64,000 bases of DNA from Lineolata rhizophorae (lineage: Eukaryota; Ascomycota; Dothideomycetes; Lineolatales; Lineolataceae). A model generated the notes under the pieces. The model was not told where the DNA came from and did not search any database. It saw only the letters and a list, made by a program, of their open reading frames with translations. This document shows, piece after piece, positions 11,901-24,266 of this stretch. Where the stretch lies: positions 258,070-322,069 of the forward strand of contig MU001687.1 in the NCBI GenBank assembly GCA_010093515.1, given 5' to 3'. A program made the position numbers and the translations under genes. How positions within the stretch are numbered: the first letter of the stretch is position 1; each line of letters begins with the position of its first letter.

Positions 11901-13297
11901 ATCTTGGGGAAGAAGTCCGGCAGCAGGCGGCCGAGGAAGAGGTTGGCGTCGGTGATGGTCAGGGGCCCGCCCTTGCGGTAGCACGCGGGGCCCGGGTGCG
12001 CGCTGGCCGACTCGGGCCCGACGACGAAGAGGCCGTTGCGCCAGAAGAGGCGCGACCCGCCCCCCGCGGCCACCGTGTTGATGTCGAGCTGCGGTGACTG
12101 GATCGTCACGCCGGCCGTTGTCGTCTCGAACACGTGGTCGTAGCGGCCGGCGCCGTAGCGGCTGACGTCGGTGCTGGTGCCCCCCATGTCGAAGCCGATG
12201 ACGGGCGTCCTCGTCTCCGGGTCATAGCTGGTGAGGGCGTAGCCGACGACGCCGCCCGCGGGGCCCGACAGGATGGCCTTGAGCCCCGAGAAGATCTTGA
12301 CGTCGACGAGGCCGCCGTCCGACTGCATGAACTCGCAGCGGGCGCCGCCGGCGGCGCCTTGCTTCTTGACGCTCTCGGTGCCCAGCCCGCCGGCGAAGCC
12401 GGCCTCGAAGCCCGAGATGTACTTCTTGATGGCCGGCGTGAGGTAGGCGTCGGCGCAGGCCGACGTCGCGCGCGGCACCAGCTTGATCATCGGCATCAGT
12501 TCGTGGCTCAGGCTGACGTGCGCGAAGCCCACCTCCTTGGCCAGCCGCCCCACGAGCGCCTCGTGCGCCGGGTACGTGTAACCGTGCATCAGGCACACGG
12601 CCACGCTGCGGAAGCCCTCGTCGTAGGCGGCTTGCAGCTGCGCGCGGATCTCGTCCTCCCGCGGCCGCTTGAGGATGCGGACGGCCTCGCCCGAGAGGCC
12701 GCGCACGAGGTCGGCGTCGGCGCCGGCCTGATCGACGCTCTCGGCGCTCGTAACGTGGCGTGTGGGGTCCTCGGCGTAGTCTTCGAGAGTGACGCGCTCG
12801 TCGACCTCGACCACCTTCTTGTACAGGACTTCGGGCTTGCGGATGGCGAGGTCGAAGATGTCGGGCCGGGACTGGTTGCCGATCTCGAGGCAGTCCCGGA
12901 AGCCTTTGGTGACCACCATTGCGATGTCCTCGCCCTTGCGCTCCAGCAGCGCGTTCGTCGCTACCGTGGTGCCCATGCGTATGCTCTCGATGGCCGACGT
13001 GTCGAGCGGCTCGCCGCGCGGTATCTCGCGCCCCGCGAACTTGGAGAGCAGCCGCCGGATCCCTTCGAGCGGCGCGTCCTCGTAGTTGGCCGGGTCTTCC
13101 GAGAGCAGCTTGATGATCACGTCGTCCTCCATCTTGCCAGTGCCGGGGTTGCCGACGCAATCGGTGAAGGTGCCGCCGCGCTGGGGTTGCGATAGAAGTT
13201 AACATCGTATGACTCGATACACCCGTGACTGTGGTGGTGGGGTTCTCACGTCAATGGCAATCCGGATGCCGCGGTCGCTCTTCTTTTCGGATCCCAT
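8950..13297 (-). CDS. OXP1: 5-oxoprolinase (ATP-hydrolysing), HyuA-HyuB fusion
   Basis: Converts 5-oxo-L-proline to L-glutamate with ATP hydrolysis in the cytosol, closing the glutathione gamma-glutamyl cycle. Five exons, 13297-13250, 13180-10726, 10668-9976, 9909-9728 and 9666-8950, have introns of 69, 57, 66 and 61 bp and encode 1364 aa, slightly longer than the usual ~1290. The HyuA half comes first: [17 protein letters not shown] spans the first splice junction, and [13 protein letters not shown] near 347 is the second phosphate-binding loop of the actin-like ATPase fold. The HyuB half begins about residue 780 and includes [15 protein letters not shown] across intron 2, then [32 protein letters not shown] and a Gly-rich end, NTPGGGGWG. 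Every intron excision restores family-conserved sequence. ATG 13297 is the only start giving the complete N-terminal loop. It appears fully intact. Confidence 0.95.
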
Positions 13298-16150
13298 GTT
13301 TGCGGCTGGATTCAATGTCCTAGTCTTGGGCTGTGGGCGAAGCTAGAACGTAGCTATGGGAATTGAGTCCTCAAATTCAGATCGCGTCACACAGGGGTGG
13401 GGGTAATGGGAAAGTTGCCGTGATTATAAATATAAGTAGGAAGCTTTTCTTCATTCCGTGTCTAAAGGCTACAATTGAAAAAATCTCACGAAGATCGAAA
13501 GTCGAAGAGTATTGTCGCCATCAGGTAGCGGCCCAGAAACAAGCCGAAATTATGAGGCGTCACGAGATAAGGTTGACTTTTGCGTGATGCCGGTGCCTCT
13601 TGTTTGGTGGGATGGTGGGCTGTCGGCGGGCTGATGACATAGGCGGCAATGGCGTTTCTGCCGCTTTTTGGCGTCACCGCCCTCGCCTTGCACTGATAGC
13701 GGCGGCCGCGGTCCGCCAATAGCCGGCTGGTCTTGACTGAGGAGCGGAGGACTTGGGATTCCGGAATCGCCGGACAGACGAAAATGATCTTCGTGACTTG
13801 CCTTTGCTGCATCATCACCACGTAAACTCACATTTATTTTTCTAAGGCAGGCATGGAAAGAATTGGGATCCTGATGGTTCCATCGTTGAATGGCAGTATG
13901 TAGAATCCCCCTTTGTTGTTGTTGAAGCGGAGCCGAGTGCGCTTCGGGTGAGCGAGACTCCACTCTGGAATTGCATCAGTAGTAAGCAATATTCAATAGT
14001 GATCAGAGCTAACGTGTGTCGCGAGAGTCGCGACGCTATCGACTCCTTATTTGGATCGATATAGCCAATCTGGTCGCCGGGCTGTCTCGTGTAAGGGAAC
14101 GTCTGATTTAAATGTGGTTTATGCGTCGTCCGACGGGCCGAGAAGCTATGATAATTCGAGAATCATATCCGGGACCCACGATGACGAGCAAACGATCTGT
14201 GGCGCTCTTTAGTCGCTTGCCCGAAGGAGGAGAAGGCCGAAATCATCATAATAGGAGAACCCTGCCCCTTAATTCCCCGCAATCGCGGGGCGCGCGGAAA
14301 AGGTGCAGAACGAGATTGAAGTCATCTTGGTCAATTCATGCGAACCGTTGGGGAAAACGGCGTTGCGCAGAAATGCGTTTGGGCGTTCGTGCATGTGCCC
14401 GAATGCTGCCAGGCAAACACAGTCTGAGGGCGGAGACAGTCTGAGGGATGTCCCGTGACTTGGCGCGCGTGTCGCGTGGGCGAGACCCAGGGTGGCTGGC
14501 GGAAGGAAGGATTGCCCGGCCGCCGACCCAGCGCAGACGGGCATCAACAAACAAGCGCCCGACGACGGGCTGGAACGCGTACGTGCCTAGTAGACGGCTG
14601 CGTTTAGGCACCAACTGGCTGTGATTGACAGGATTCTAGCACGTTCTACCCATGTAGTTGGTTGCCCTAGCGGGAGCAGAAAGGGCTGCTAAATTGCGGA
14701 AGGTCGGAGATTGGTTGTTAGGATTGTTTTTCTGGAAGCGACAGGCATCTTCCGAGTTGTTTACCTACATGCAGTCCGGCGCAGCGGATCGGCGCAGGCT
14801 GCAGGAAGTATCCGCCGGGACCAGTCCACGTAAGACCCTGGGACCCTTGGAGTGCTATGATAGCAGCCTGCAGGTGGGGACGGAACAGAAGGCGGGATGG
14901 CGGGCGGAGTGGCAACAATTGCGCCGTAACGGGTGCTCGGTGCTGCTCGGCGACGCCCCCGGGGTCTGTGAGGACGATGGCGTGTCCGCGCTCGGACGGC
15001 CCGGGAGGCAAAAAGGTAAACAAACACGCGTCGACCTCGCGCCCGCGGGCGTGCCCCGAGGTCCCTGAGGCCGCCAGCCCGCGCACGAGGCGCTGCAGCA
15101 CGGCGAAGGAGGCCGCGAGGACAGAACGAACAGGCGCGGGCATGTTTGCAACGACGCAACGGTGCGAAACAGCGCTTTCCCGACGTGCAGCGTGCTTCAT
15201 CAAACGAAGAGGGCCCGACGCAGCGCTGGCGGGCTGCGGGCGCTCGGGCGCCGCCCGGCTGCATTCGCTCGGCAAGGCGGGCGGGAGGGGGCGGCCGGGG
15301 CCACGGGGCGCGGGTTGCCAATCACGGCCAGCGCGTGTCCGCCGCGCCGTCCAGCTTTCCTCCTCCCACGCGCCGCGGCTCTTCCTTCCACACACCACAA
15401 TCCGTCCTCCACGACACCTTCGTTCCGCCCGCCGCTGCCTCCATCGCGTCCCCGCCGCATTCCTCGCCCGCGCCGCTGCTCTGCGCCCGCGAGTTAGGCG
15501 TTGCGCGGCGCCCGGCTCCGGCCCTTCATTGTTTACCTCGACACGCGCGGCCGCATTCTTCGGGGGACGGAGGGCAACCTAGGTCCTAGCCTTACCCTCA
15601 ACCGCGTCATACGCCCGCTCCATTATCGCCACGTCAGTCGCCCACCCGCCCAGGCCCAGAAATCGGCTCCTCCCGGTCAACTCCGTCACCACCGGCATCC
15701 AGAAGCGCTGCGCATCGCGCCGTGGGTCGCGTCAAGGCTGCCTATTGAATGGATAACCCGGCTGCCTTCACCTGCCTGCCGTGCTGAGTTGGAGGTTCCG
15801 ACCTGCGCGAGGAAAAGGAAAAAAAAAAAAAAAGACCCAACCGCAGCGCAGTCCTTTTGCACCTGGCATTCCTAAAAGCCACCCCCTCCCTCTTCATCAG
15901 GCGAACCGCATACCAGCGCCCTCATATCGTTATCGATTGACACGCCACGCGCTCCTTTGTTGTCAACCTTGACAACCCCGCTCGTTAGGTGCGCGATCCG
16001 TGCAGTTCGTCCTCATCAACACGCTTTTCGACATCAAGTCGCCGAGTGCTTCTTCTCGGGATCGGAAAACTGGAAATCCCACGCGCGCCCCGCGTCGCTC
16101 CTGGAAGTAACCCGGTCAACTTCACCCTGGAGCGGCTCCCAGACCAAGCC
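13298..16150. other. 2.9-kb divergent intergenic region
   Basis: Lies between the divergently transcribed 5-oxoprolinase and Wee1 genes. Many open frames occur but none has a recognisable domain or coherent splice sites. From about 15300 to 16100 the + strand is C/T-rich with a poly-A run near 15819-15833, consistent with a long Wee1 promoter and 5-prime leader. A CCAAT box occurs near 13718. No RNA gene was recognised. Confidence 0.5.
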
Positions 16151-19100
16151 ATGGAAATGTCATATTCACCGCATAGCGAGGCCGGCGGCACGCTCCACCT
16201 ACCGTCGCCAACACATCCGCACAGCTATCGCATGGACGGATTCTCCATCAGCCAGATCCGTCGCTCGCTCTCGCGATCGCCGTCAAAACCTTCGCGCCAC
16301 CGACTATCCCCTCAGAATACTCCCGGCTCGCCCATATCTCCGCTCGCGCTGTCGCGCGCGTACAGCCCTTCGGCGAAAGGTGCCGGTGCCGGTGCCGGCG
16401 CTTGCAGCAACGGTTCTCCCACGAATAGCTCCGAGTCGCCCTTCATGGCCGGTCAACCACACTCCGCCGCCAAAAAGAACAAATTCAGCCTCCGGAGGAC
16501 CGCGCCGTTCCGTTCGTCTGTGCGTACTCGTTCGGCATCGCAGAGCCCAATGCGGCGCGCTCTGGGGGAGGGCGCGAACCAAGGCAATACCACGCCGTCG
16601 TCCCGCGCACGTCGCACTTCCGGCGAGGAAAACGAAAAAATTCTCGCGACCGGTACCATGGGAACTCACACGGCGGACGATAAGGCGCTCTTGACGCGCT
16701 TCGATCGCAACGATGCGCCGATCAAGTTCGAATTTGCAAGGTCCCGTGCCGACAATAATGCACCTGGGGCAAACTGCCTTGTGCCGATGAAGTCCAGTCC
16801 GCTGAAGCGCAGCGACGGAATCATGAACTTAGATCAAGCGAGCCTGGGGAGCCCGGTCGCAAAGAGGAGGAGCCTCCACGGGCCTACCTCAGGTGGCGAC
16901 TGGGATGTTTTTGACCTAGCGCCTTCCATGAATTCAGAATCGGCGGGAAACAACAACGATGTGGACAAGGATGCTCCTGCACAACCTTTGTCCTCGCCCT
17001 TGCCGAAGCGCGGCTCACCTCTTCGGAAGAGCCTCTCTTTACGAAAGTCAACACTTCAACAACGGCATGGACCCGCGGGGACCCGCCCGAAGCCAGCCTC
17101 GGAGCAGGCCCCCGAATTTGCCATCCCTGGCCAGGCGGCTTCGAAAACCCGCCAGCGCATGTCTTTAGACAGTTCGCTGCCATTCGCTGTCGGATCAGAG
17201 CAAATATCATCTCCATTTCGCCGCAGCATGCATAATCAAGACAACCATCCTCAGCAAACACACCCTTTCAACGCCAGCCGCATCAATCAACCACAGCAAC
17301 CACAGCCGTACCGGCACCCTTTGTCGAACGCGCTGACTCCATCTTCATCTTCTTCCAGTATGGGTGACGAAGCACCTCAGAACGCTCCTCCGGTGGCGCC
17401 CGAACGCCGGTCGCTCGAAAACAAACCTGTTACAGAGCAGGGTCAGCATGCGAAGACTAAGGCGTTCTCGAGGTCATTGCCTATTGGGGCATCGAGGCCA
17501 CAACTCTCTCGTGCCGTTGCCGAACGCGGAGTGACGGAAAATGGGTCGTTCTCAACACCCGAAGCTTACAAGATGGCAAAGCCTCTGCCGGCCGCTTTCA
17601 TGTCCACCGGGCTGATCTCGAAGCGCAACCGCAACATCGATGACATTAACAATGGAGTCGGTTACGCGATGCCAGACACGCCGTCCAAGCGGGTGTCGTT
17701 TCCTCCGATGAATGCAACTCCGTTCTCCATTTCGAAAACGTCTCGCCCTCAGCATGAGTTCGGAACCCCTACGACGCCATTTAGCACGCATTCTTCGAAG
17801 CCTTCCCCGGAGACGTTTGGAAAGGGCGTTAGCATTTTTGGTAGCCGAACTGGAAGCCACATGCGGCGTGGTAGCTTCACCAGTGTCGACGGTGACGATA
17901 ATGCACATTCGCCGAGCGGCGGCCATGTCGATAGCCAGTCCAGCAACGACGAGATGCCTCCGACACCTACGAAACCCAGCGTAGGAGGCAAGGCCGGTCA
18001 TTCCAAGGAGAATAGTCTTAGGAGCAGCCTCTTCGGTCGGCGCACTTCTCTTACCACAGATACCTTTGTCCCGCCTAGCCCAGGCCCTGAGACGAAACCG
18101 TCGTCGCCTAAACCGATCCGGAATGCAAGTCCCGCTAACTCGCAAGACGGCTCGGAGCGTGCATCGCCGCATACTCCACAGGAGACGTTCCTTCCACCGG
18201 ATCCAAGTGGCTTGTCGATTTCCGGCAGGGATGGGAATCGGAACTCGTCGAATTTCAGGCATAGTCGGAGCAGCTTCGGCAGCTTCCCGCCTGCGACTCC
18301 AACCGCGCCTCGGGACCAGGGCTTCTCGTTCGGACACGGCCAATCGGTAGGGGGTTTTGCACGGCTCACTCAGAATGATGTCGACACTGCCTTGACGTCG
18401 CGTTTCACCTCGGTCTCGAAGATGGGTGGAGGAGAGTTTTCGCAGGTCTTCCGCGTGGAGGGTCCCTCGGACAATATCGTCTCGACCCCGAGCGGTTCCG
18501 CCCATCCAACTAACGTGTGGGCGGTGAAGAAGAACAAGCGGCCGTACGTCGGTATGAAGGATCGGCAGAAGAAGCTTCGTGAGGTCGCGATTCTTAGAGC
18601 CCTCCGTGGCAACAACAATATTGTTACCTACACCGATAGCTGGGAGTCGAACAATTATTTGTACATCCAGACGGAGTTCTGCGAGAACGGCAACCTAAAG
18701 GATTTCTTGGCCCATGCTGGATTCAAGGCTCGCCTGGATGATTTCCGCATTTGGAAGATTCTGCTCGAGCTGACTTTGGTAAGCACAGTTCCCTATGTCG
18801 AGGTGTGGAAATATGCTGACCGAGAATTTTAGGGAATCATGCACATCCACTCATGTGGCTTCATCCATCTGGACCTCAAGCCCGCCAACGTCCTCATCGA
18901 CTGGGAGGGCGTCCTCAAGATCGGCGACTTCGGCCTCGCCAGCCCGTGGCCGGCGCCCAAGGACATCGACGGCGAAGGGGACCGCGAGTACATCGGCCCC
19001 GAAATCCTCTCCGGCCGCTTCGACAAGCCGGCCGACATCTTCGCCCTTGGCATGATCATGCTCGAGATTGCCGGCAACATCGTCCTACCGGACAACGGCG

Positions 19101-19639
19101 TCTCGTGGCAGCGCCTCCGCGCCGGCGACATGTCGGACCTGCCGTCGCTGACGTGGAGTTCGGAGAGCACGCTCGCGCGCGACGAGTCGGGCGACCCCAT
19201 CAACTACCTCGCGCCGGCCGAGTCGAGCGAGACGCTGCTAGGCTCGGACGGTGGCGGCGGTTGCGGCCACCACGACGGCTTCCCGCCGCACGCGGGGACG
19301 GCCTTGCAGCCGGCCGCGACGCCCAAGCTCGTCCGCAGCACGTCGCACGACCTCGTCGTCCCGCCCAACTTCATGGTCGACCCGCACGATCCCGATTGCC
19401 TGGACAAGGTGGTGCAGTGGCTCATAATGCCGCGGCCGGACGACCGGCCGAGCATCGAGCAGCTGTACGCGGCGAGCGGCGTGCAGTGGGTGGCGAAGAG
19501 GCGGCGCTCGGGCGCGACGATTTACGAGGGCAATTGGGGGCCCGCGGACTACGTGCTCGATCGCCCCGCCGGTGGTGGCGGGGGAGGTGCGGTTGCGGGG
19601 CTGGACGAGGGCGATGTGGAGATGGAGGACGTGTGTTGA
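16151..19639 (+). CDS. wee1: Wee1-type Cdk1-inhibitory protein kinase
   Basis: Phosphorylates the inhibitory tyrosine of Cdk1/Cdc2 and so delays mitosis (nuclear/cytoplasmic cell-cycle control). Exons 16151-18778 and 18833-19639, with a 54-bp phase-0 intron in the kinase domain, give 1144 aa. Residues 1-730 are disordered, Ser/Pro/Arg-rich with many SP and TP sites typical of a Cdk-regulated tail. The kinase domain starts about 740. The glycine loop is GGGEFSQVF (759-767) and the ATP-binding lysine is in VWAVKKN (K793). The catalytic loop HLDLKPAN (D890) has the Wee1-type HLD in place of HRD; DFG is at 908, and GDREYIGPE is the Wee1 activation-segment signature. A His/Gly-rich insertion follows in the C-lobe. 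ATG 16151 sits in a strong CC-ATGG context; the frame is open further upstream but without another ATG at its start. Confidence 0.95.
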
Positions 19640-19987
19640 GGCGGACACCACCACCCGCGTATATGGTTATGGTTTAGTGAGAGTAGGCGAACGAATGACT
19701 TTTTGTTCTTTCCACGTCGAAGTCGGCGCTCTCTCCCGTTGAAAACCTGTCTTCTCGAGTTGGAAAAAGAAACTACGCGCTCTTTTTTGGCGGCTTGGGT
19801 TAGGGCTTTTCGCCGTTGGTGAGGATGCGATCGAGCTGTCTGATCGTTCGGCGCTATTTCGAAAGATTGGAGTATGCTTTTTTGGCCTGCGCGGGACGAG
19901 ATAGCTCTGTGCTTTTTGGGTGCCGATGAAGCAAAGTGTCGATGGTGTCGGTACGCACGCGTAGACGTACACCGCTGTCCGCTTGTG

Positions 19988-20036
19988 TCTTCCTCTTCCT
20001 CTTCCTCTTCCTCCTCTTCCTCCTCCTCTTCCTCCT
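19988..20036. repeat. TTCCTC polypyrimidine microsatellite
   Basis: An imperfect run of TTCCTC/TCC units about 50 bp long. It is purine-free on the + strand, so it could be length-variable or form triplex DNA. No gene spans it. Confidence 0.8.
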
Positions 20037-20463
20037 TGTCCTCCACGATCATACTCGGCTGTATCATTCATCTCTTGCCGGCTTCGACTATCTCACGCCG
20101 TGCCATTTGGGACATGCTTACCCGCCCTACCTCACCTCGGTCGGCTATGCTCCTCATTCTCGGCCTGTGATTGATTAGCGGAAGTGTTCTGGAGAAAGGA
20201 AACCTGAGCACCGCAAAATTCTCCCCCACCCTTTTTTTTTTTTCCAACTTTTGCTATTCCTACATCCCTAGCGCCCTTCTGGAAAAGATGGAGGAGAGGA
20301 ATAAGTCATTTTTGTCTACCAGCGAGCATCAACTTGCATGTTACTCACGGAGTTTTTTTGCTTTGCCTTGTCTTTTATCGGCGATGGTGCGGCTCCTGCG
20401 CCCCAGAAAGGAAAAAAAAGCTCTTTGTACTTGTTTTTTTTTTTCTTTTTGGTCCTGGCTTCG

Positions 20464-20483
20464 TTCGGTGTCATGACACCGAA
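20464..20483. repeat. Perfect 20-bp palindrome
   Basis: TTCGGTGTCATGACACCGAA reads identically on both strands, with a TGTCATGACA centre. It lies 0.8 kb downstream of the Wee1 stop. It could be a site for a dimeric regulator or a stem in a transcript; there is no loop, so a simple hairpin would be strained. Confidence 0.8.
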
Positions 20484-21840
20484 GTATTGGCCTATTCTTT
20501 GTTGTTTTGGACTTTCTCGGCGGTGTTGGGAGTTGGACGAGCTTTTGTTTTATCCTTCTTGTTCGGTGGTGGCCGGACAGCCCGTACCCAAGACGGGCAA
20601 TGATGCATTTGGGCGGCTGGATTGAGCTTTTGTTTTGGCATCCTTCTTTCTTGTTTAAGCTCCTCGAGGGTATTGTTGTTTTTTCCATTGGGTGGCTGAC
20701 TGGGCGGGTCGATATACTGCACCCTGTCTGGCGATATATCACTACCCGCCCTTGGCCCAGTCCATCTCTCCTCCCCGGGATCTACTTCGGGTGAGAGCCG
20801 TAATGCTGAGATCCGGGACACGCCTGCCCGGCTTTGTACCACGGATGAATAATAGCGGTGTGGTTCTTTGTTCTTGTTTATTTTTTTTTCTTTTCTGGAG
20901 GTTTGTTTGGCTCTCGGTTGGACTGGCTAGAAGGGGTCTTGCACCCCTAACTGCTGGAGCAAGGACGCAGCGCATGGTCCTCGCGGACTCGGCAATGAGA
21001 GGTCATGGGCGGCGTGCTCTCGGCGTTGGTTGTCGTGGCTTCCGCGCGCGGGATTCTTTTCGCGCAGCGCCTGCCTGCCTGGCTTGTTAAGGTCGGGAGC
21101 TAGTTTGCTCGGGTTCCTTTTGGTGCCTTTTTGCGAGAATGCGGAGCGGGGCTTCTTGTGTTGAGTCGTGCAGAGGGAGGAAGACTTGTTTTGCGAGGAG
21201 GAGGCTTTTTGTGGGATTGGCCCTTTTTGGGGTTAGGCATGGGGTGCCTTATTCTTTTTTTCGAGGAAAGGCATAGTGGATAGTGGATTCTGAGATTGGC
21301 TGTGTTGGGTTGGTTGCGGCGGGGGAGGAAGTGTGATAGAGAACGTGTAGTAAGGGAGGTGCCAAGGGAGAGAGCGGCCCTGGACTTATTAACGAATTTA
21401 CGACCTTTTTGATTCAAAAGTTTAACCGAGGTGTGTGTTGCTGCTCTGTGTGGTGTGTGAAGGTGGTTGCGCGGCAAGCGGCCTTGCGGTGATTTCTCGC
21501 CACGTCGGTGTCGAGTTACGGTGGAGTCGGTCACTCGGCGTTGCAAGTGTGTGTGTGTACGTGATGGACGTGAGGATCTGTCCAAGGGGATGTGATGGCA
21601 AAGGCTTGACTTTGTAGCTTTCCAACGAGGAAAAGAAGGGTTGGACGGGGGATGCCTTGGTTTATTAGCCTGCGTCATTGCGAGAATTAGGAATATCTTC
21701 TCGGCTGCGACCCAATTATACTTCACCTCCTCTCAGCGTCCGTTAGAACCTCGGTGAAACTGGTTTAGAAAAGTTGCTAGTGAGGACGTAAGGCGTTTGG
21801 AGTCCCGTTTAGAGTGTACGCTTTTCTGCAAGACTCTTAG

Positions 21841-21870
21841 CTGGTAGTAGCTGGTAGTAGCTGGTAGTAA
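21841..21870. repeat. 10-bp tandem repeat, about 3 copies
   Basis: Unit CTGGTAGTAG repeated three times, the last copy with one terminal change, in the gene-free stretch between Wee1 and HEM14. Confidence 0.8.
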
Positions 21871-22322
21871 GATAGTAGAAGGCATTCTAAGGAGCGCACA
21901 TGTTTATAATGAAAGGCCAAAGCTCAGGTACAGATATTCTCCTGGCCGATGGGGAAGCGAATACTGTGTACGGTGTGATACAAGTGAAGAGGAAATGGGA
22001 ATTCGACTATTTGTAACTTGTATTCCTGGAACGTAAACATAGCTCCAGCGTAATGTGCTATCAGTACAGCTACGTAGCACCGCCCCAAGCGTGGCCTCTG
22101 TATAAAAATAGAAGATCGACATTTTTATACTCCGGCGTCATGCATGTTGAGAAATAGACGACTACCCCGAAGCCTATCCCCCCATATCCATCTAACGAAA
22201 CGAAACTCTACTTACAAAAGTCTAAGGCACTAACTTATACACAACGAAGTCAAACCGCTCGCTTAATCCAATCCACCTATGCCTCCTGCACTCTATACCC
22301 AGCGCTCCATTCCCTCTCCTAC

Positions 22323-24266
22323 TCAAATCACCCCCTCAGCCCCCTCCACCACTTCCAGCTCATCCCTCCTTCCTGCCCACTCACTCAGCCCATTCCTGTC
22401 GTCTTCCCTCAGCCCCTCCACCACCGCCCACGCATTCAGCACGCAATCCGCGACCCCGACGCCCAAATAGCTCGACCCGGCCACGCGCAGCATATTCCCG
22501 AACTCGGCCTTCAACTGCTTCCCTGCCTCCACCAGCTGGTCGTCATGCCCGACCAAATACTGCGGGATGCAGTCCCTATGTGCGCGCGCATTCGCCACGG
22601 CCGGCTCCTCTTCGATGCCCAAGTGGCGCTTCAAAATGCCGCGCGCCATGTCAACGCCTTCCTCCTCGTTCGGCACGCCCTTCAACCCCTGCCACCAGTG
22701 GCCACCCAGCATGACGGTCAGCTTGGTGCCGAAGGCGGCGTGCTGCGCCCGCGTCGTGTCGTCGAGGCCGGGCGAGGCGAACGAGTCGAAAACGACGCCG
22801 AGGGCGCGCTCGGGGTTCTGCTCCAGCGAGATGGTCTGCGGGAGGAGGTAGCCGAAGCCCGGGGGGACGAGGTTGGGCGTGCGGAAGTAGAGGTTGATGG
22901 TCATGACGGTGGCCGAGGGGATGGAAGCAAGTGCGGGGAGGAGGGATGTGGTGGAGGAGGAAGGAGAGGGACAGAGGCTCGAGAGGGTGAGTGCGGGAAG
23001 GGTAGATATGACGCGGGAGAAGGCTTGTGGGCTTTGGGGTTGAGGTTGGGACTCGGAGGATTTGACGGTGACCTGCAGGTAGGATTTAGGAAAGAACGTA
23101 TAACGTGCCTCAGGAAGGAAGGGTTGGAAGATACCTGGAGCGCGGATCTATCCTCGGTCTTGCTGATTTGTTCCACTGGAGCGCCAGTTCTAATCTCCAC
23201 CTTCAGATTCGCCCTTAGCAACTCCTCCAGCCTCTTGGTCAATGTCTCCATCCCTCCCTTGAAATAAAACACACTAGCTGGTCTCAATTCGTTCAAGAAG
23301 TCGCGATCGCCCCATCCCTGTTGCAAATGCTTACCCACATACTCCCTCAACACTGGCCCATGCCCAGCCTTCCCTTCCTGCATCGCCGAGGCGGCCTGCA
23401 GCGCGTTCTTGTACCGTTTCGTCAGCGCCCACGGCCGCGTAAATAAGCTCTTCATGCTCAGCTGCCAGATGTCGCCGGCCCAAATGCCGTGCGCAACGGC
23501 CGACGCGAAATGATCCGCTGGTCCAGGACCCACGTGTCGCGTGATGAAGTCGCCAATGGACTCGTCGTCAGCGCGAGGAGGCTGCCATGAGAAGGTGAAG
23601 CGGGCCATGTGCCAGGCGAACCGAAGCACGGAGGGGAACGCATCGTGGAAGAGCTTCTCGGTCCGGAAAGTGCCGCCGCTATTGGCCAGCGTGGCGCCCG
23701 TCGGCAACAGGACGAGGTGGTCCGGGTAGTAGATGAAGCGGTTTTGAGCAGCGGGGGCCGATTTGGGGAGCGCGAGGATTTCGCTTTTGAGGTCTAGCTG
23801 GCTGATCTTTTCTTCAATTGTCAGCTACATCGGCGTTCTCACGAAGACCTTTGTCGTCCGTCCTTCCGAAGTTACCTCTCTTATGTTGGTGGCTTACAAG
23901 TCCCCTAACCGCTACTCCATTCCCTCTCGGCCTCAGCGTCCGCGGCCCTTCCTCGAATAGCACCTGCGCTCCATCGCTCTCCGGGATTTCTAGCCGTCTT
24001 GACCGCACCCAGCCGCCCAACCGACCACTCGCCTCGTACACTGTCACCTTGGCATGCGGATAGCTACGTGTAAGGTAGTAAGCCGTTGTGAGCCCCGTGA
24101 TACCGCCTCCGAGAACTGCGACATTTTGTATTTCGCTGGACGATGTGGACGCCAGTCGGCCGTGGACATAGAGGGGCCACCGGCGATAGGCGACTACGAA
24201 GGGACGCGCATAAGCGCGCACTACGACTGGAGCTTCAAATACGGCGGCGTGGCGCGCACGCTGCAT
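22323..24266 (-). CDS. HEM14: Protoporphyrinogen oxidase (haem pathway)
   Basis: Mitochondrial FAD enzyme that oxidises protoporphyrinogen IX to protoporphyrin IX, the penultimate haem step. Exons 24266-23898, 23824-23135 and 23072-22323, with 73- and 62-bp introns both in phase 0, give 602 aa. Residues 1-40 are Arg-rich without acidic clusters except one Glu, fitting a mitochondrial presequence. The dinucleotide fold VAVLGGGITGLTTAYYL is at 49-65, then GRLGGWVRS and FEEGPRTLRPRG. Splicing joins GPRTLRPRGNGVAVRGL to LTIEEKISQLDLKSEIL, as in other fungal PPOX, and leads into SAPAAQNRFIYYPDHLVLLP. The C-terminal part contains GYLLPQTISLEQNPERALGV and ends near AGSSYLGVGVADCV, the second FAD-contact motif. 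The start is the first real ATG; the frame extends 24 bp further only through a TTG. Confidence 0.93.

Larger units (their letters stand above)
19640..22322. other. 2.7-kb T/G-rich region downstream of Wee1
   Basis: No coding gene recognised. The + strand is strongly T- and G-rich with long T runs. It holds a TTCCTC polypyrimidine tract (about 19988-20036), a perfect 20-bp palindrome (20464-20483) and a short 10-bp tandem repeat (21841-21870). It lies between the convergent Wee1 and HEM14 genes and probably includes a long 3-prime UTR or a non-coding transcript. Confidence 0.5.

Noticed and set aside
13298-16150. Candidate small genes on both strands
   Set aside because: No domains, no splice support and overlapping frames on both strands; treated as promoter and leader DNA.
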